Under the pieces are notes generated by a model. That model searched no databases, was not told the origin of the DNA, and saw only the letters and a program-made list of their open reading frames with translations. Position numbers and translations under genes: made by a program. Positions 1 to 10,713 of a DNA stretch of 64,000 nt are shown in pieces (position 1 is the stretch's first letter; each line of letters begins with the position of its first letter). The stretch is from Ashinkailepas kermadecensis (taxonomy: Eukaryota > Arthropoda > Thecostraca > Neolepadidae): positions 1 through 64,000 of the forward strand of contig JAOTOM010002285.1 in the NCBI GenBank assembly GCA_034440615.1, written 5' to 3'.

Positions 1-553
<553 letters not shown>

Positions 554-784
554 CATATATAATATAAGCAGGATATTAGTAGAGTGTGCTGAAATTAAAG
601 GCCCTCGGAGGTATCAGTCTAGGAGTGAGGAGCTGCTGCAGGATTCACAGGGCCTCTGGCCACCCTGAACCATAGCAATAGCAGGGTCATTGTGACTGCT
701 ATTCTGCCTATGGCTGGAGTCTGACCCTGAGTGGAGCTCTAGGGCACTAGCAGCCAATGTCAGGGTAGGTAGACTCTGCCATGA

Positions 785-1345
785 GTCATCATGGCATCAT
801 CATCATAAAAGTCATTATGGTAAAATGTTGTTAGGTGGAGTCCCCCAGTGGTTAAAGTACTGGGGCCACTATTGTTCATTATATTTGTAACAACATTGAA
901 AGCAGCCTAAGCCATGAGGTTTTTTAAAATTTGCAGATGAATAGAGTACAACAGAGTAGAGTACAACGAATAGAGTGCAACAGAGGGCAACAAAAATGGT
1001 TAATGGTATAAGCAACCTGGCATATGAGAAAAGATTGAAGAAATTGAATATGTTTTCACTTAGATATAGAAGGCTGGAGGAAATCTCACTGAGGTCTTTC
1101 GACTTGTTCATGGTCAGGAACAGGGATATCTCAGGGAAATGTTTGAATTTAACAGAAATGATTATTAGAGGTCATCGGAAACAAACAAGTAGAGATCCTA
1201 AATTAAAAATTAAAAGTTTATCACAGCAGGACGACAAGCAACAATAAGTCTTGTTTCTACCAACAGGGTAGTAGAACCGGAAACCAGCGGCCGGTCAGCA
1301 TTGTCAGTAGCGGCACACTGAACATCTTTGAAAACAGCATAGACT
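785..1345 (+). pseudogene. CR1-clade LINE fragment, family 1, internally deleted
   Basis: The first part (about 837-945) matches 11564-11664, the stretch around the reverse-transcriptase GVPQGS and FADD region. The sequence then jumps to the post-RT C-terminus: the frame at 975-1247 reads RATKMVNGISNLAYEKRLKKL, which matches 12085 onward in the longer copy. About 400 bp of RT has therefore been lost. The C-terminal part (MFSLRYRRL, HGQEQ-like block, FTNRVVE-like block) is typical of the CR1/L2 group. Frameshifts and stops make it a dead copy. Confidence 0.8.
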
Positions 1346-1346
1346 C

Positions 1347-1740
1347 TTCAGATCTATAGAATGCTCCAATTCTACATTTTGTTCCATGCTTCAGAATGCT
1401 ATCTAACCACGAGGATTCTACTCCTTCATTATCTACACTATCCTCTATGGAATGACTTTTCATTACTCTGTCTGACATACAAGAAAGTATCCCCCTCCTA
1501 TCCCTGCCTTCCTTTGATTAGCTTTTCAACGAACATAAAAAAAAATATGTATGGGGTTCCACAATTCTTGTTCCTAACCCTTCTCGCATATACATAAAAG
1601 CATGATACACTATTCCTTTCCTTTAAAGTTTTCTGCAATATTTCTAACAGAGTGCAACACTTTGTCTCATTTGATAAAGGCATAATTTATGTCCTTGTTG
1701 AAAACCACTGCTGCCAAGTTCAGTTCTGTGTTGCATGCAG
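1347..1740 (-). pseudogene. CR1-clade endonuclease fragment
   Basis: On the minus strand the broken frames read VESSWLDSILKHGTKCRIGAFYR and, further upstream, YVYARRVRNKNCG. These resemble the N-terminal APE-type endonuclease of CR1/L2 LINEs, where YVNARSVRNK and GAFYRPP blocks are usual. The same stretch recurs at 8440-8910. No intact frame remains. Confidence 0.65.
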
Positions 1741-1869
1741 CTTGGAATTTCGAAGGTGGCCGGCATCACTGTCACCCCTGATCAGGCTCCCCTGGCCTTG
1801 AGCCTCTTGATCTCCTAAACTCTTGTTTTTTTTTTTGCATTTGGTGTGTGTATTCTATATTCAATAGAC

Positions 1870-2524
1870 AAGTTGGAGAGAGTGCAGCACAAAAGGAACT
1901 AGACTCATCAGTGGAATATGTAACTTAGAATATGGAGAAAGGCTTGTGGCATTAGATATGTACTCACTCAAGTATAGGAGATTAAGGGGGACATAATATG
2001 TGCACAAAATTGTTACAGGACTAGATCAGGTCAACTTAAATGGTGCTCTTCAGTTTAGAGTACTCACAGGGGGGTCATCAATTCAGGTTAAACAAGTTGG
2101 AGGTGTAGGACAGTTAAGCACAACAGGCTTTCAGTCAAAGGGTTGCTGATCGGCGTAATGAGCTGCCTGCTGATGTTGTGGGAGTTCCTCATTGAATGTA
2201 TTTAAAAGTAGGGTGCATAATTTTTTTAGACAGGAAAATCATGTTCTTGAGTTCTAATCTGTGATGGACAAGGTGAGATTTATGTCAAGTAAGTGTGCAC
2301 GGCACAGACCCCTTTAAGCAGGCATGGATGCAGTTTGAAAATTATTGATAAGGCATTCAATCCACATTTGTTATGAGTGATCAGGGGAATAAGGCTGGAA
2401 AGCTAGGGTAGATAGGCATTGATAGGTGTGTGGGATATTGGAAAACTGGTTCTTCAGGATGTGGGATGGTTGGGGGAGGGTCTTTTACCAGGCTTATATT
2501 ATCTTCCATTTACAGACTTGATGG
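1870..2524 (+). pseudogene. CR1-clade LINE fragment, family 2, C-terminus and 3' UTR
   Basis: Nucleotide-level copy of the better preserved family-2 piece at 6766-7370. Recognisable blocks are the ERVQHK-like start, the GLDQVNLNGAL block, the SQRV block and a 3' UTR with the CAGACCCCTTTAAGCAGGC block. Frameshifts leave no long ORF. Confidence 0.7.
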
Positions 2525-3190
2525 GCCTTTGGGTCTCTTATTAAGTCTAAATTCTGTATAACTCTATACCTAGCAGTGCATTCAGCACCTTCCTTCAGGA
2601 TGCGATACTGATGAGATTGTCTATGGTAGCACAATGGGTATAATGGGAGGAGTTTGTAATTGTTGAGTGTGTTATGCAATAGCAAGTGAGTCTCTTATTA
2701 AGTCTAAACACTTTAAAACTTTGTATACAGTGTTCCCAGCAGTGGATTCAGCACCTTCCTTCGGGATGTGATACTGATGAGATTGTCTATGGTAGCACAA
2801 TGGGTATGATGGGAGGAGTTTGTAATTGTTGAGTGTATTATGCAATAGCAAGTGTGAAGTGAGTCTCTTATCAAGTCTAAACGCTTTATAACTTGATATA
2901 GGGTGTACCTAGCAGTGGATTCAGCACCTTCCCTCGGGATGTGATACTAATGAGATTGTCTATGGTAGCACAATGGGTATGATGGGAGGAGTTTGTAATT
3001 GTTGAGTGTGTTATGCAATAGTAAGTGAATTGGTGCTCGATAGGCTGGGATATATAGCTTCCCAGGAACTTGCGATAAGGGATTGATTGGGGTGAGAGTA
3101 TGTACATTTATGGTACCTTTTCCAGATAGGCTTAACCCAGATGGGCCGCTGTGGCTCTTATTAAGCCTTAACACTTTATGACTATCTGGC
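2525..3190 (+). repeat. Tandemly repeated CR1-type 3' tail
   Basis: Three successive units begin with TCTCTTA(T/A)(T/C)AAGTCTAA near 2533, 2690 and 2873, giving spacings of about 157 and 183 bp. Each contains a CAGCAGTG(G/C)ATTCAGCACC block, a GAGATTGTCTATGG block and GGAGTTTGTAATTGTTGAG. The last unit runs into a unique 3' end with CTTATTAAGCCTTAACAC and TTTATGAC. Related units recur at 7390-7690 and 12540-12870, and reversed at 3452-3950. Confidence 0.85.
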
Positions 3191-3451
3191 TGGTCATGAT
3201 TTTTGCCTCTTGGTGCATTTCGGTGCATATTTGTCCTCAGCTGGTGTGCTCCTCATCAAAGCATTGGCTATGCTTCGCAGTCTGGCCAATATGCAACTTT
3301 GATTAAGCAAGGTTATGCACCATTGATGACTGACCAAGGAAGCAGAGCATTTGCTGTGGTCAAAAGAGCAGGCATTTAGGAAATGGAAGCATCTTAACTA
3401 CCACACCAATGCTTTGACCACACAAATGAAGTTATATATATTATAAAGTCA
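3191..3451. other. Unclassified insert between two CR1 tails
   Basis: About 260 bp between a plus-strand and a minus-strand CR1 3' tail. No coding potential. The reverse complement of 3370-3425 has a weak resemblance to a Pol III A box, but no B box follows, so I leave it unclassified. Confidence 0.4.
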
Positions 3452-3950
3452 TAAAGTGACTTAATAGGGCTGAATCAGAGCTACAAGGGCCCAACTGGGT
3501 TAAGCCTATCTAGAAAAGATACTATAAAAGTACATGCTCTAACCCCAATCAATCCATTATCTCAAATTCCTAGGAGCTATATATCCCAGCCTATCTAGCA
3601 CCATTCACCTGGTATTGCATAGCACACCCCTCAACAATTACAAACTCCTCCAATCATACCCATTGTGCTACCATAGCCAATCTTATCAGCATCACATCTT
3701 GAAGGGAGGGGACGAGTGGTCTAGGGGTAAGATGCTCGTCTCACAATCGAAAGGTTGTGGGTTCGAGTCTCACCTGTTGCTACTCTTCGCCCGCGACCAA
3801 TCGGCGTGAGAGATTAGCGATGCTACATGACTCAACGGTCGACGTGTCGTAAAGCCAATAACCAACCACATCCTGAAGGAAGGTGCTGAATCCACTGCTA
3901 GGTATACCCTATATAAAGTTATAAGGTGTTTAAACTTAATAAGAGACCGA
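3452..3950 (-). repeat. CR1-type 3' UTR and tail, split by a SINE
   Basis: Reverse-complement copy of the tail at 7390-7690: blocks CCATAGCCAATCTTATCAGC, TGCTGAATCCACTGCTAGG and TTAATAAGAGACC are recognisable. It is interrupted between 3705 and 3867 by the SINE. It is probably continuous with the coding remnant at 3951-4965 on the same strand. Confidence 0.8.
3706..3866 (+). mobile_element. tRNA-derived SINE with I-like LINE tail
   Basis: The 5' half is tRNA-like: A-box-like TGGTCTAGGGGTAAGATG, an anticodon-loop-like CTCACAA (CAC, valine) and B box GGTTCGAGTCT in a T-arm GTGGG/CTCAC. Acceptor pairing is lost, so it is not a functional tRNA gene. The 3' half contains GCTACATGAC and GTCGACG, then TAAAGCC and AATAACCAAC. 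This closely follows the 3' end of I-like element D on its coding strand (GCTACATGAC, GTCGATG, TAAAGCCC, AATAACTAAC). The insertion is flanked by CACATCTTGAAGG (3693-3705) and CACATCCTGAAGG (3867-3879), a 13-bp TSD with one mismatch. Other copies of the host repeat, for example near 7470 reversed, lack the insert. Confidence 0.88.
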
Positions 3951-4965
3951 AGTCCCATCCAGTTAAGTCTGTAAATGCAAGATACCATAAGCCTGGTAAA
4001 AAGACCTACCCCAACCATCACCACATCCTAAAGAAACCATCCACCAACATCCCACACACTTATCAATGCCTATCTACCCTAGCTATCCAGCCCTATTCCC
4101 TTGACCCCTCTTAACACATGTGGATTGAATGCCTTGCCAATAATTTTCAAACTGCATCCATATCTGCTTAAAGGGGTCTGTGCCGTGCACACTTACTTAG
4201 CATAAATATCACCTTGTCCATCACAGATTAGAACTCAAGAACAAGATTTTCCTGTCTAAAAAAAAATTATGCACCCTACTTTTAAATACATTCAATGAGG
4301 AACTCCCCACAACATCAGCAGGCAGCCTATTCCACTGACCAACAACCCTTTGACTGGAGACCTGTTGTTGCTTAACCGTCCTACACCTCAAATTATCTAA
4401 CTTGAATTGATGACCCCTATGTGATAGTCTAAACAAAAGAGCATCATTCAAATTGACCTGATCCAGCCCTCTAACAATTTTGTACATTTAAATCATGTCC
4501 CCCCTTAATCTCCTATACTTGAGTGAGTACATATATAATGCCACAAGCCTTTCTCCATTTTTAAGTTACCTATTCCACTCATAAGTCCAGTTGATTTGTG
4601 CTGCACTCTTTCTAACATATCTATATCTTTCTCAAGGTAGGGGCTCCATGCTTCTACAGAATATTCCAAGTGGGGTCGGACACATGCTAAGTACAGTTTT
4701 TTTTCCATAACTGCATTGCTCTTATATCTCACACTTCTATTAATGAGTCCCAGCATCCTGAGTGCCCTGTTCCTAGCTGAGATAAATTGTTTTTCTGCAT
4801 TAAGGTCTTTTGAAACCAACACACCCGAAGTCCCTTTCCCCTTCGATAACATCCAGTTCCTGCCCTCCCATTGTATATTTGAAAGTCTCACCTCGAGACT
4901 ACAGATGCATAACTTTACACTTATCATAGTTGAAAGACAGCTGCCATTGATCAGCCCATTATTAG
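3951..4965 (-). pseudogene. CR1-clade LINE, family 2, RT thumb to C-terminus
   Basis: Two minus-strand frames (4505-4927 and 4221-4487) cover the end of the reverse transcriptase and the C-terminal extension. Motifs are NYDKCKVMH-like sequence near 4940, GVLVSKDLNAEKQF, ALRMLG, ACVRPHLEYSVEAWSPY, then GLDQVNLNDALLF and SSQRVVGQWNRLP. LEY.V.AWSP after the RT core is characteristic of CR1/L2-type LINEs. One frameshift near 4490-4510 separates the frames. The 3' UTR continues to about 3880. Confidence 0.85.
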
Positions 4966-5321
4966 GGCAACTGAAAGACTAGCTGGAATTAAATTAGCTT
5001 GGTAATGTTCAGTAGACAATGCTAGAAGGTTCTTTAGTTTCTGCAAATTTAAACCTAGACAATGTAGAGTAGGGCCACTGGAGGTAGTGGTGAAATGTGT
5101 TAATGATTGTGGTATGGTTGACCCACTAAGCAAGCAAATGTGATAATTCCTTTTTTGCAAGTATAAATCAAGAACATGTAAAACCACTGAAGGTTTTGCT
5201 ATGCAAGGCTATATGTTGAATGAGTATATCACTCCTGAGGTTGCAAGATAACAGTTGCAGAAAATATCACCTAATATTTCTGCTGGACCAGATTATGTAT
5301 AAATTTATATACTGTATATGT

Positions 5322-5322
<1 letters not shown>

Positions 5323-5352
<30 letters not shown>
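5323..5352. repeat. (TA)n microsatellite
   Basis: About 30 bp of alternating TA inside the family-3 CR1 remnant. Confidence 0.95.
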
Positions 5353-5356
<4 letters not shown>

Positions 5357-5905
5357 CAGTTTAAAAATGGGTAGTGTGAGGTGTGTAGAAAGCTACAGAC
5401 CAGTCAGTTTCACCTTACTACTTTGCAAGGTACTAAAAGAACTGGAAAAGTTATAGGTTGTATTGAAACATTGTTAAGGGGAAGAAAACAGAGTTTAGTG
5501 TCAAATGGAAACTTGATGTTAATCTGAATGGAAGGATGTTCTAGGTGAAGTGTTACAGGGCTCTGTTTGGGTCCAATTGTCATCATCTTTATGAATAGCA
5601 TTGAGGCAGGGCTGAGGAATAGGATATTCAAATTTGCTGAGGAAATGAAGCCAGAATGAGTGGGTAACAATGGTGATCAGTCGAGTGATATTCAACGAGG
5701 CTTGCAGGACCTAAGAAGTATACTGATGTGTTTCAACTATCATAAGTGTAAGGTTATGCACCTGGTGTCTGGAGGCGAGACATTCAGATATACAATTGGA
5801 AGTAGGGAACTTGGTGTCATAGATGAGGACAGAGGCTGAGGTGTTAGTGGATATAGGACATTTCAAATGGATATAGGATATACTTGGATATAGGGGATTA
5901 AGTGG

Positions 5906-5964
5906 TTAGTTAGTTAGTTATTTGGGCTTTAGGGCGCTTCGACCAGAATTGATCATTCGCGCCC
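5906..5964 (-). mobile_element. 59-bp I-like LINE 3'-end insertion
   Basis: Read on the minus strand, this is only the terminal hairpin of the I-like elements: GGGCGC stem, GATC...GGTC inner stem, GCGCCC, then TAAAGCCC and a TAACTAACTAAC tail. It is flanked by perfect 14-bp duplications, AGGGGATTAAGTGG at 5892-5905 and 5965-5978. It is an extreme 5' truncation of an I-like element or of its SINE. Confidence 0.85.
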
Positions 5965-6345
5965 AGGGGATTAAGTGGTGATATGATTTAAATGTATATG
6001 ATCACTAAAAAGTTAGATAATGTCAAACTGAATGATGTTCTTTTATTTAGAGTATCACCTAGAAGTCCGTAATTCAGGTTGAACAAGTCAAATTGTGGGG
6101 CAGTTCAGCACCAACAGATTTTCAGTCAAAGGGGGGCTGATCGATGGAATAGGCTGCCGTCTGATGTTGAGGGGAGTCCCTCAGTAAATGCATTAATACA
6201 TAGTGTAAACAATTGTTTTTGGGGTTGCCAAGTTGTTTTTGTAGTCCTAATTAATGGTGAATGGGGTGAGGTGTATGCTAGTATGCGTGCTCTGTGCAGG
6301 CCCCTTTAAGGAGGCATGGATGAAGTTTGATAACTATTGATCAGG

Positions 6346-6765
6346 CATGGTTCCCCTCAACCATGCTTTAATCCAACCTATAACTTTTCGAATAATGCCA
6401 TGGTGCTGTAGTTGGTGAATTAGTCTCTTATGTGGAACTTTATCAGAAGCTTTGCTAAAATCCAAGTACACAACATTCATCCTGCTTAGATTGTCTACTT
6501 CTTTAGTAACATACTCCATGAACTCCAATAGGTTAGTTAAACAAGATCTTCAAGATCAAAATCCATGTTGAGTATCCCTTAAAAGATTGTCTATCAAGAT
6601 GAATCTGATCGTTCTGATTAACCAGATTTTCTAGTACCTTGCCAACTATTGAGGTCAAGCTGACTTGCCTGTAGTTTCCTACACACTTCATACTTCCCTT
6701 TTTGAAAATTGGTACTACATTTGCGTTTCTCCAATCTTCAGGTACTTCGGAATATATGGACAACG
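6346..6765 (-). pseudogene. CR1-clade reverse transcriptase fragment
   Basis: Two minus-strand frames read VPEDWRNANVVPIFKKGS, NYRQVSLTSIVGKVLE and, after a frameshift, NVVYLDFSKASDKVPHKRL. These are the RT fingers and the motif A region (usual form YLDFSKAFDKVPH) of CR1/L2 LINEs. Neighbouring fragments are on the opposite strand, so this is a separate insertion or a rearranged piece. Confidence 0.85.
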
Positions 6766-7690
6766 GCTTGTGGCATTATATATGTACACACTCAAGTATA
6801 GGAGAAGGAGTATAGGAGAATAGGAGAAATATAGGAGAAGGGGGCACGTGATTGAAATGTACAAAGTTGTTAAAGGACTAGATCAGGTCAATTTGAATGG
6901 CGCTCTTCAGTTTAGAGTATCACATAGGGGTCATCAATTCAGGTTAGACAAGTTGAGATGTAGGACAGTTAAGCGACAACAGGTCTTCAGTCAAAGGGTT
7001 GTTGATCAGTGGAATGGGCTGCCTGCTGATGTTGTGGGGAGTTCCTCACTGAATGTATTTAAAAGTAGCGTGGATAGATTTTTTAGACAGGAAAATCCTG
7101 TTTTTGAGTTCTAATTTGTAATGGATGGGGTGAGATTTATGCTAAGTAAGTGTGCATGGTACAGACCCCTTTAAGCAGGCATGGGTGCAGTTTTAAATTT
7201 ATTGATAAGGCATTCAATCAACATGTGTTAAGAGGGATCAGGGGAATAGGGCTGGATAGCTAGGGTAGAAAGGCATTGATAGGTGTGTGGGATATTGGTG
7301 AATGGTTTCTTCAGCATGTGGTGATGGATGGGGTGGGTCTTTTTTACCAGTCTTATGGTATCGTCCATTTACAGACTTAAATTGATGGGCCCTTGGGTCT
7401 CTTGTTAAGTCTAAACGTTTTATAACTATATAGGGTGTACCTGGCAATGGATTCAGCACATTCCTTCAGGATGTGATACTGATGAGATTGTCTATGGTAG
7501 CACAATGGGTATGATTGGAGGAGGTTGTAATTGTTGAGTGTGTTATGCAATATCAGGTGAATGGTGCTGGATAGGCTAGGATATATAGCTCCCTAGGAAC
7601 TCGAGATAGTGGATTCATTGGGGTGAGTGTATGTACATTTATAATATCTTTTCTAGATATGCTTAACCCAGATGTGGCCCTGTGGCTCCT
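6766..7690 (+). pseudogene. CR1-clade LINE family 2, C-terminus, 3' UTR and tail
   Basis: The frame 6848-7114 reads VVKGLDQVNLNGALQF, HRGHQFRLDKLRCRTV and FSQRVVDQWNGLP and ends a few codons after FFRQENPVF. This is the best preserved family-2 C-terminus in the window. The 3' UTR (7115-7390) and one tail unit (7391-7690) follow. It serves as the uninterrupted reference for the SINE insertion at 3706. Confidence 0.85.
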
Positions 7691-7724
7691 GTTAAGCATT
7701 AACACTCTATGACTGATGAATTTA

Positions 7725-8130
7725 TGAGATCTCATTGAGGTCTTTCAATTTGTTCATTGTCAGGAACAGGAATATCTCAGGACAATGTTTGAATTTAACA
7801 GAAATGATTATTAGAGGTCATCAAATACAAACAATTAGCGGTCATCGATTCAAAATGAAAGTTAATCACAGCAGGACAAGGTTAAAACAGTCTTTCTTCA
7901 CCAACAGGGTAGTAGAACACTAAAACCATCTGCCAGAAACCATTGTCAGTAGCAGCACACTGAACATCTTTAAAAGCAGCATAGACAATCATTATAAGAA
8001 TAGGCTTGCTTTTTGGTATTCCAGGGAGGGCTGATCGACCGATTTGGTGGGCAACTGGTTCAGTGTGCAGAGTACAGCCAGGAAGGGCCCTTGTGGCTCA
8101 TAGTTGCAGTGATCTCTTATGTCTTTATGT
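7725..8130 (+). pseudogene. CR1-clade LINE family 1, 3' end
   Basis: The frame 7735-7923 is a degraded copy of 12195-12370 (SFNLFIVRNR, NRNISGQ, FTNRVVEH). A 3' UTR ends near 8130 in GGGCCCTTGTGGCTC and a short run related to TTATGTCTTTATG. Confidence 0.75.
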
Positions 8131-8149
8131 TTTTAGACAGGCTTTCAAG

Positions 8150-8424
8150 TATTCTGAAGTAGCTGTAGGTTGATGAAATGCAAATGTAGTACCAGTTTAA
8201 AAAAATAAAGTGTGAAGTGTGTAGAAACCTACAGTTTCACCTGAATATTTTGCAAAGTACTATACAAACTGGTCAAGGAGAATGTTCAGACTGATCTGAT
8301 GAGACATTCAGACTTATTTGATCTGGGATGTCTTGTTCAACCCACCTTCTGGAGTTCATGGAGCATAAAGTTATAAGGTCATAAAGTGTTTAGGCTTAAT
8401 AAGAGCCACAAGGAATAACCTTCC
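8150..8424. pseudogene. Short CR1 pieces in both orientations
   Basis: 8185-8270 on the plus strand repeats the family-3 sequence around 5350-5440 (CAGTTTAAAAA, GTGTGTAGAAA). 8350-8410 on the minus strand carries the terminal AGCCTAAACACTTTATGACC block of the CR1 tails. No frame survives. Confidence 0.6.
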
Positions 8425-8910
8425 TATTTTGTTTAGACAGCTAGCTTCTAGCTAGCTTTGTCTAGCTTTGTCTCCCAATCCTGCTATGTTGAAATTCCCA
8501 ACAAAACAGTTCTCTCCTGCACTCTCCTACTTGTCTCTTCCTCCATCAACCTGTCAGTGTTTTCATTCTGGTCCGGTGGTCTATAGAATGCCCCAATCCT
8601 ACATTTTGTTCGATTCTTCAGAATGATATCTAACCACAAAGATTCTACTCCTTCATTATGTACACTATCCTCTTGGAATGACGTTTCATTACTTGCCTGA
8701 CATGCAAGAACATCCCTCCTCCTGCCCTTGCCTTCCTTTGATAAGCATGCGTATTGTAGCCTGTAAATTCAAATTCTTGCCAGTTGTCTCCCAAAATGCT
8801 TTCATTAACCCATGCCTTCATTATGCATGCAGTTCCCCAATTTTGTTCCTAACACTTCTGGCATTGACATAAAAACATGATAAACTATTCCTTTCCATGC
8901 TTGCAATATT
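8425..8910 (-). pseudogene. CR1-clade endonuclease fragment
   Basis: Second copy of the endonuclease piece at 1347-1740. On the minus strand it shows RTKCRIGAFYRPPDQN and, downstream, ERTVLLGIST, where family members have a VLLGDFN-type motif. The catalytic Asp/Asn block is therefore altered. No intact ORF. Confidence 0.65.
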
Positions 8911-8999
8911 TATCTCTGCATCAGCTGCATTCCCACATGACCTGCCTAGTTTCCCTGTTTCCTACGGAGAGCCTCCTCACCTATTGCTGAGCAATTCCA

Positions 9000-9329
9000 C
9001 TCATCTTGCTCCGATGTAACCCATCTAATGCACACATTCCAGTCCTCTCACACAAATTCAAGAACCTCACCCCAAGCTCCTTGCAATCGTGGACTTCACG
9101 TTCTCTCAAAGGCCCCTTGCGTCGGCCCAGTGGCTCCTCACGTCGGTCCAGGAGCCCTTCACGTTGGCCCAGGGGCCATTCACGTTGGCCCAGGGGCCCT
9201 TTACTTCGGCTCAGGGGCCCTTGCGGGCCCCATGCACCTATACCTTGAGGGGCCCTGCAGGCCCCTCAGACCCTCCAGGAAGGGGCGGCTGCCCCATTCG
9301 CCCCTCCCCTTGGCTACGCCACTGGGACA
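9000..9329. repeat. GC-rich short tandem repeat with hAT-like terminus
   Basis: Imperfect units of about 20-24 bp of the type TTCACGTTGGCCCAGGGGCC fill roughly 9105-9230 in an otherwise AT-rich region. At 9308-9324 the minus strand reads CAGTGGCGTAGCCAAGG, which resembles the terminus of non-autonomous hAT elements. A related terminus is at 32968-32983. The other end was not found. The proline/arginine-rich frames here are low complexity. Confidence 0.5.
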
Positions 9330-9730
9330 AGGTCACTTAGATTATGAAGAAATGCACTTGATATGTACTCAATTGAAATGCATGTGATCACTAAAGGGTT
9401 AGATAATGTCAAACTGAATGATACTTTTCTATTTAGACTATCACATAGAAGTCCTTAATTCAGGTTGAAGAAATCAAATTGAAGTTCAATTAAGCACCAA
9501 CAGGTTTTCAGTCAAAGGGGGGCTGATCAATGGAATAGGATGCCTGCTGATGTTGAGGAGAGTCCCTCATTATATGCGTTTAAAAATAGGTTGAACATTT
9601 TTTTGGTTGGAGCTGTTTTTTTTAGTTCTAATGAGTGGTGAATGGGTTAAGATGTATGGTAGTATGTGTGCACTGTGCAGGCCCCTTCAAGGAGGCATGG
9701 CTGGAGTTCGATAACTATTGATGAGTCATG
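9330..9730 (+). pseudogene. CR1-clade LINE family 3, 3' end
   Basis: Plus-strand copy of 5985-6345: GATCACTAAA(A/G)(A/G)GTTAGATAATGTC block, a CAGTCAAAGGGGGGCTGATC block and the CAGGCCCCTT 3' UTR block. Frames are broken throughout. Confidence 0.75.
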
Positions 9731-10713
9731 GGTGTGGAAGAATGGTGGTGGTGGTGTTTATTGGCTGCCCGACCGCCGTCAGGTTCCACTGCCGTCGGGG
9801 CCGGCCGGCACGCTTCCGCCGGGGCCGGCTGCCGCACCGCCGACTGCTCCACCGCCGCGCGGGAGGCCGCGCTGCCAGCGTACCGACGCAGACTGCGGCG
9901 AGCTTTGAGTGTTACGTTGAGTTGCAGGCGGAACACTTCTGATGAGGACCGTGGAATCCATCGCACAGTCCATCAGAGACTTTGCGGATAGGATTGAGTG
10001 AGTGTGGAGTGATTGTAGATATTGTAATTATGTATCAACTATTCCTGACAATACAGAAGTGCATTTGTTTGAAATGTATTGATGCAACCACAGCATACGG
10101 GCACAGCATACGTTCTCACATTTCATACGGCGATATAACTTAGCTAAGCGAACAGTATCTGTCTTAAGCAACTCTGAGATAACTAAGTATACTTAAATAC
10201 CCATTTTTCCCGTCGGGATAATTGATAAGAAAACCACAACCGAACAAACGAGATTACATTTTGTAAAATACCAGAACGTTGATGCAGATCATTGAATGCT
10301 CTAATTACTATATGCTGACATGACTATGAGTGATTGACGATTCGGCCGGCCATGCAGAATGCTTCCTGAAGTTCATTTTTGGTCTGGCGGAACTGCATAC
10401 CATGCTTGCACACAACATTGCCATTCCAACAATCAGGTATGTGTAAAATACAAGTCAAGATAAATCTTTCCACACTAATTCATAAAACATTGGTGGTTTT
10501 GACACTTTGCATCGCGACTCGCAGCAATACTACGGTTACGACTGTACAGCAGTGCAATCGTACAGTATAGTAGCAGTGCCAATACACAATAAAACGAATG
10601 TAGGTGCCCAGCAAAACGAATAGCCTACAAACCGACCACGACCTGCCAAATGTCACATGAACTTACAAATTCACATACGGGAGGACCCCAGAAATGGTCT
10701 GGAGGGTAATCCC
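9731..10713. other. GC-rich block and unassigned DNA beside a Harbinger exon
   Basis: 9770-9910 is strongly GC-rich, with frames open on both strands but of low complexity. A short plus-strand frame starting near 9942 (MRTVESIAQSIRDF) ends at about 10001 and could be the tail of a Myb/SANT-like Harbinger accessory protein, but that is speculative. 10010-10700 shows nothing recognisable. Confidence 0.35.

Larger units (their letters stand above)
5215..6345 (+). pseudogene. CR1-clade LINE fragment, family 3
   Basis: Plus-strand remnants in order: an EYITPEVAR-like RT block near 5220 ending SAGPDY, a TA repeat, VESYRPVSFT near 5390, a stretch near 5740 with the KVMH block, then the 3' coding part at 6079-6309 (FSQRGADRWNRLPSDVEG). 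Large internal losses and frameshifts are present. A 59-bp I-like 3' end is inserted at 5906-5964. A second copy of its 3' end is at 9330-9730. Confidence 0.75.

Noticed and set aside
3370..3425. Second SINE on the minus strand
   Set aside because: Only a weak A-box-like match; no B box, tail or TSD.
3706..3790. Functional tRNA-Val gene
   Set aside because: The acceptor stem does not pair, the anticodon stem has mismatches, and the sequence continues into a LINE-type tail with TSDs.
9666..9991. Coding gene in the GC-rich block
   Set aside because: Frames are open on both strands because of GC composition; only a 20-residue tail near 9942 is suggestive.
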